Below are positions 8,238-9,265 of a stretch of 9,265 bases of DNA, piece by piece (within the stretch, counting starts at the first letter, position 1; the number at the start of each line of letters is the position of its first letter). The notes beneath the pieces are model-generated. The model searched no databases and was not told the origin of the DNA. It saw only the letters and a list, made by a program, of their open reading frames with translations. Location: the NCBI GenBank assembly GCA_031260825.1, contig JAISKS010000006.1:1-9265 (forward strand). The letters are read 5' to 3'. Origin of the DNA: Bifidobacteriaceae bacterium (GTDB taxonomy: Bacteria > Actinomycetota > Actinomycetes > Actinomycetales > Bifidobacteriaceae). The translations under genes were made by a program, and so were the position numbers.

Positions 8238-8867
8238 ATGAAAGATTGTTGCGACCCAAAAAAGAATAATAAATCCGCTGAAATGATGCGCGAAAAAAAT
8301 TCTGTAGCTAATAAAAAAATAAGCGAAAAAACAAGCGAAAATTCTAGTAATAAAACTAAATCTAAGTCTAAAACTAAATCCGATTCAATAATAGTGAAAG
8401 ATGCGTCAAACTTAGCATCTATAGTACTCGAGGAAGAACAAAAAGAATTAAAAAAAGTTCAATCAGTGCTTTCTGAATTTAAAGATTTCATATTAAAAGG
8501 AAACCCAATTCAATTAGCAGCCGGTGTGGTTTTAGGTTCTGCATTCACTAATTTTGTAAATACTGTTGTGAATGCTTTGGTTAATCCAATTATTGCAGCA
8601 ATTTTTGGACGTAGTACAATTTCCGATACACTTAATTTAACAATAAACGGATCAACAATTAGATTCGGTGAAGTTCTCGGGGCTATTACTAATGTATTTA
8701 TTGTGTCCATATCAGTTTATTTCTTTATAATTTTGCCTATAAATAAATTAAACAAAATGTCAGAATCTGATGATGAGGATAATCAAGAATTAATTACTTT
8801 AAAAGATATCGATGCTCAAATGAAAAAGCAAATGAAAGATATGATCAAGAAAAATTCCGCCAGTTAA
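8238..8867 (+). CDS. mscL: Large-conductance mechanosensitive channel MscL with long N-terminal extension
   Basis: MscL is a homopentameric inner-membrane pore that opens under membrane tension and releases small solutes during hypo-osmotic shock. The MscL core starts near residue 78 (LSEFKDFILKGN). TM1 spans about 88-123 (QLAAGVVLGSAFTNFV, VNPIIAAIFG). A short periplasmic loop follows, then TM2 at about 145-168 (GEVLGAITNVFIV, VYFFIILPIN). A cytoplasmic acidic stretch (SESDDEDNQE) and an amphipathic helix (190-205) resemble the usual C-terminal bundle. At 209 residues it is longer than the usual 130-150 because of a roughly 77-residue N-terminal extension. That extension begins MKDCCDPKK, is rich in Lys, Ser and Asn, and ends in a likely helix (EEEQKELKKVQSV). 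ATG 8238 lies 6 bases after gltD with no clear Shine-Dalgarno. Other in-frame starts are ATG 8283 and GTG 8466; the latter would give a normal-length MscL, so the extension is likely but unproven. TM1 has Gln92 where an Asp is usual. Confidence 0.9.
   Translation: MKDCCDPKKNNKSAEMMREKNSVANKKISEKTSENSSNKTKSKSKTKSDSIIVKDASNLASIVLEEEQKELKKVQSVLSEFKDFILKGNPIQLAAGVVLGSAFTNFVNTVVNALVNPIIAAIFGRSTISDTLNLTINGSTIRFGEVLGAITNVFIVSISVYFFIILPINKLNKMSESDDEDNQELITLKDIDAQMKKQMKDMIKKNSAS
8351..8380 (+). repeat. 12-base direct repeat in the mscL N-terminal extension
   Basis: TAAAACTAAATC occurs at 8351-8362 and again at 8369-8380, an 18-base (six-codon) period encoding a Lys-Thr-Lys-Ser / Lys-Ser run. Just upstream (from 8321) AAGCGAAAA also recurs with a 12-base period, encoding SEK and SEN. 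The segment reads as a low-complexity basic tract at about residues 28-48. All periods are multiples of three, so copy-number change would alter the extension's length without a frameshift. Confidence 0.65.
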
Positions 8868-8887
8868 AAAAATGCAAATATTAAATT

Positions 8888-9265
8888 ATGAATAATTATA
8901 TAAACAAACAAATAGTGCTTATCGAAGGCAAATCTGATTTATTAGTTCATAAAAAAATCGCAGAAGTTCTATTCGAATATAAAACTGCCAATACTGATGC
9001 AAAAACTGTAGATATTGAATCAGCCAATTATGAAAAATCTGAATTAATATCAAAATTATCTCCAGATTTATTTGGAGATTCTCCTCTTCTAATTGTCAAT
9101 CTAAGCACTGCAAGCCCTTATTTAGTTGATGATTTTATTAATTATCTTCCAAATTTAGCAAACCAAAGTGAATTAAAAATTCTTGCTTATCATCTTTTTG
9201 ATCAGAAGAATTTTCACAAAATTGCAAAAGTATTCAAGTCTCTTGAAGTTATTCGCATCTCAATT
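8888..9265 (+). CDS. holA: DNA polymerase III subunit delta (clamp loader), 3' end missing
   Basis: The frame runs open from ATG 8888 to the window edge, giving 126 codons of a protein usually about 320-340 long. The delta subunit works in the clamp loader, opening the beta sliding clamp during chromosome replication. The visible part follows the HolA N-terminal plan: a first strand and turn (IVLIEGKSDLLVHKKIAEVL, 9-28), a divergent middle, the diagnostic ELISKLSPDLFGDSPLLIV block (about 55-73), then a second strand (LKILAYH) and a KIAKVF...EVIRI segment. The LSP-LFG-block is what I recall from actinobacterial HolA. The first segment alone also resembles a TOPRIM core (EGKSD), but the rest does not fit OLD-type nucleases or primases. 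There is no Shine-Dalgarno before the ATG. It follows mscL by 20 bases and may be co-transcribed. The C-terminal domain would settle the call. Confidence 0.68.
   Translation, partial: MNNYINKQIVLIEGKSDLLVHKKIAEVLFEYKTANTDAKTVDIESANYEKSELISKLSPDLFGDSPLLIVNLSTASPYLVDDFINYLPNLANQSELKILAYHLFDQKNFHKIAKVFKSLEVIRISI

Noticed and set aside
8872..8895. ATG at 8872 as an alternative holA start
   Set aside because: Its frame reaches a TAA after seven codons and is not in the holA frame.
8888..8950. TOPRIM-like start (IVLIEGKSD) suggesting an OLD-family nuclease or defence gene
   Set aside because: The following LSPDLFGDSPLLIV block and later strands match the HolA layout, and no downstream TOPRIM acidic motif (DxD) is seen in the visible part.

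Overview
The window is a densely packed, single-strand stretch of a bacterial chromosome with five plus-strand genes. In order they are a (p)ppGpp synthetase/hydrolase (rsh, 5' end cut off), the large and small subunits of NADPH-type glutamate synthase (gltB, gltD), a MscL mechanosensitive channel with a long N-terminal extension (mscL), and the beginning of a DNA polymerase III delta subunit (holA, 3' end cut off). I see no RNA gene, insertion sequence, CRISPR array, prophage or plasmid feature. No gene-free stretch exceeds about 50 bases. This is a core-metabolism region rather than an accessory island, and I found no convincing undescribed system in it.

Organism: the DNA is AT-rich (20 G/C of 60 in the first line; about one third by eye overall), and the proteins are rich in Lys, Asn and Ile. 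Yet every protein resembles its actinobacterial version as I remember it. Rsh has a KYGD...IRKMVVSMA segment followed by VIKLADRLHN. GltD has GGGDTG-DCLGTA-RQ and DERDDYANPWPEYNRAY. MscL has a VYFFIILPIN second membrane helix. The HolA N-terminus has the LSPDLFGDSPLLIV pattern. A compact, low-GC, probably free-living actinobacterium is therefore the best inference. The marine Actinomarinales-type lineages would fit, but this rests on remembered family patterns, not on a search.

Layout: rsh ends at 2011. A 47-base gap follows and carries a textbook extended -10 (TGC-TATAAT, 2043-2051) only seven bases before the gltB ATG, so gltB is probably transcribed as a leaderless mRNA. The -10 lies inside overlapping inverted and direct repeats. 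gltB and gltD overlap by one base (TAATG), and gltD has the only strong Shine-Dalgarno sequence in the window, embedded in the gltB 3' end. mscL starts 6 bases after gltD and holA starts 20 bases after mscL. A gltB-gltD-mscL(-holA) transcript is plausible.

Function: GltB and GltD together make glutamate from glutamine and 2-oxoglutarate using NADPH. Glutamate is also a major osmolyte, and MscL vents small solutes during hypo-osmotic shock, so the pairing makes physiological sense, though it may be chance. Rsh upstream sets (p)ppGpp levels in amino-acid starvation but seems to be a separate transcription unit. The more unusual points are the leaderless gltB start, a four-codon tandem repeat in a GltB interdomain linker, and the MscL N-terminal extension with a Cys-Cys start and Lys/Ser repeats, plus substitutions in MscL's first membrane helix.
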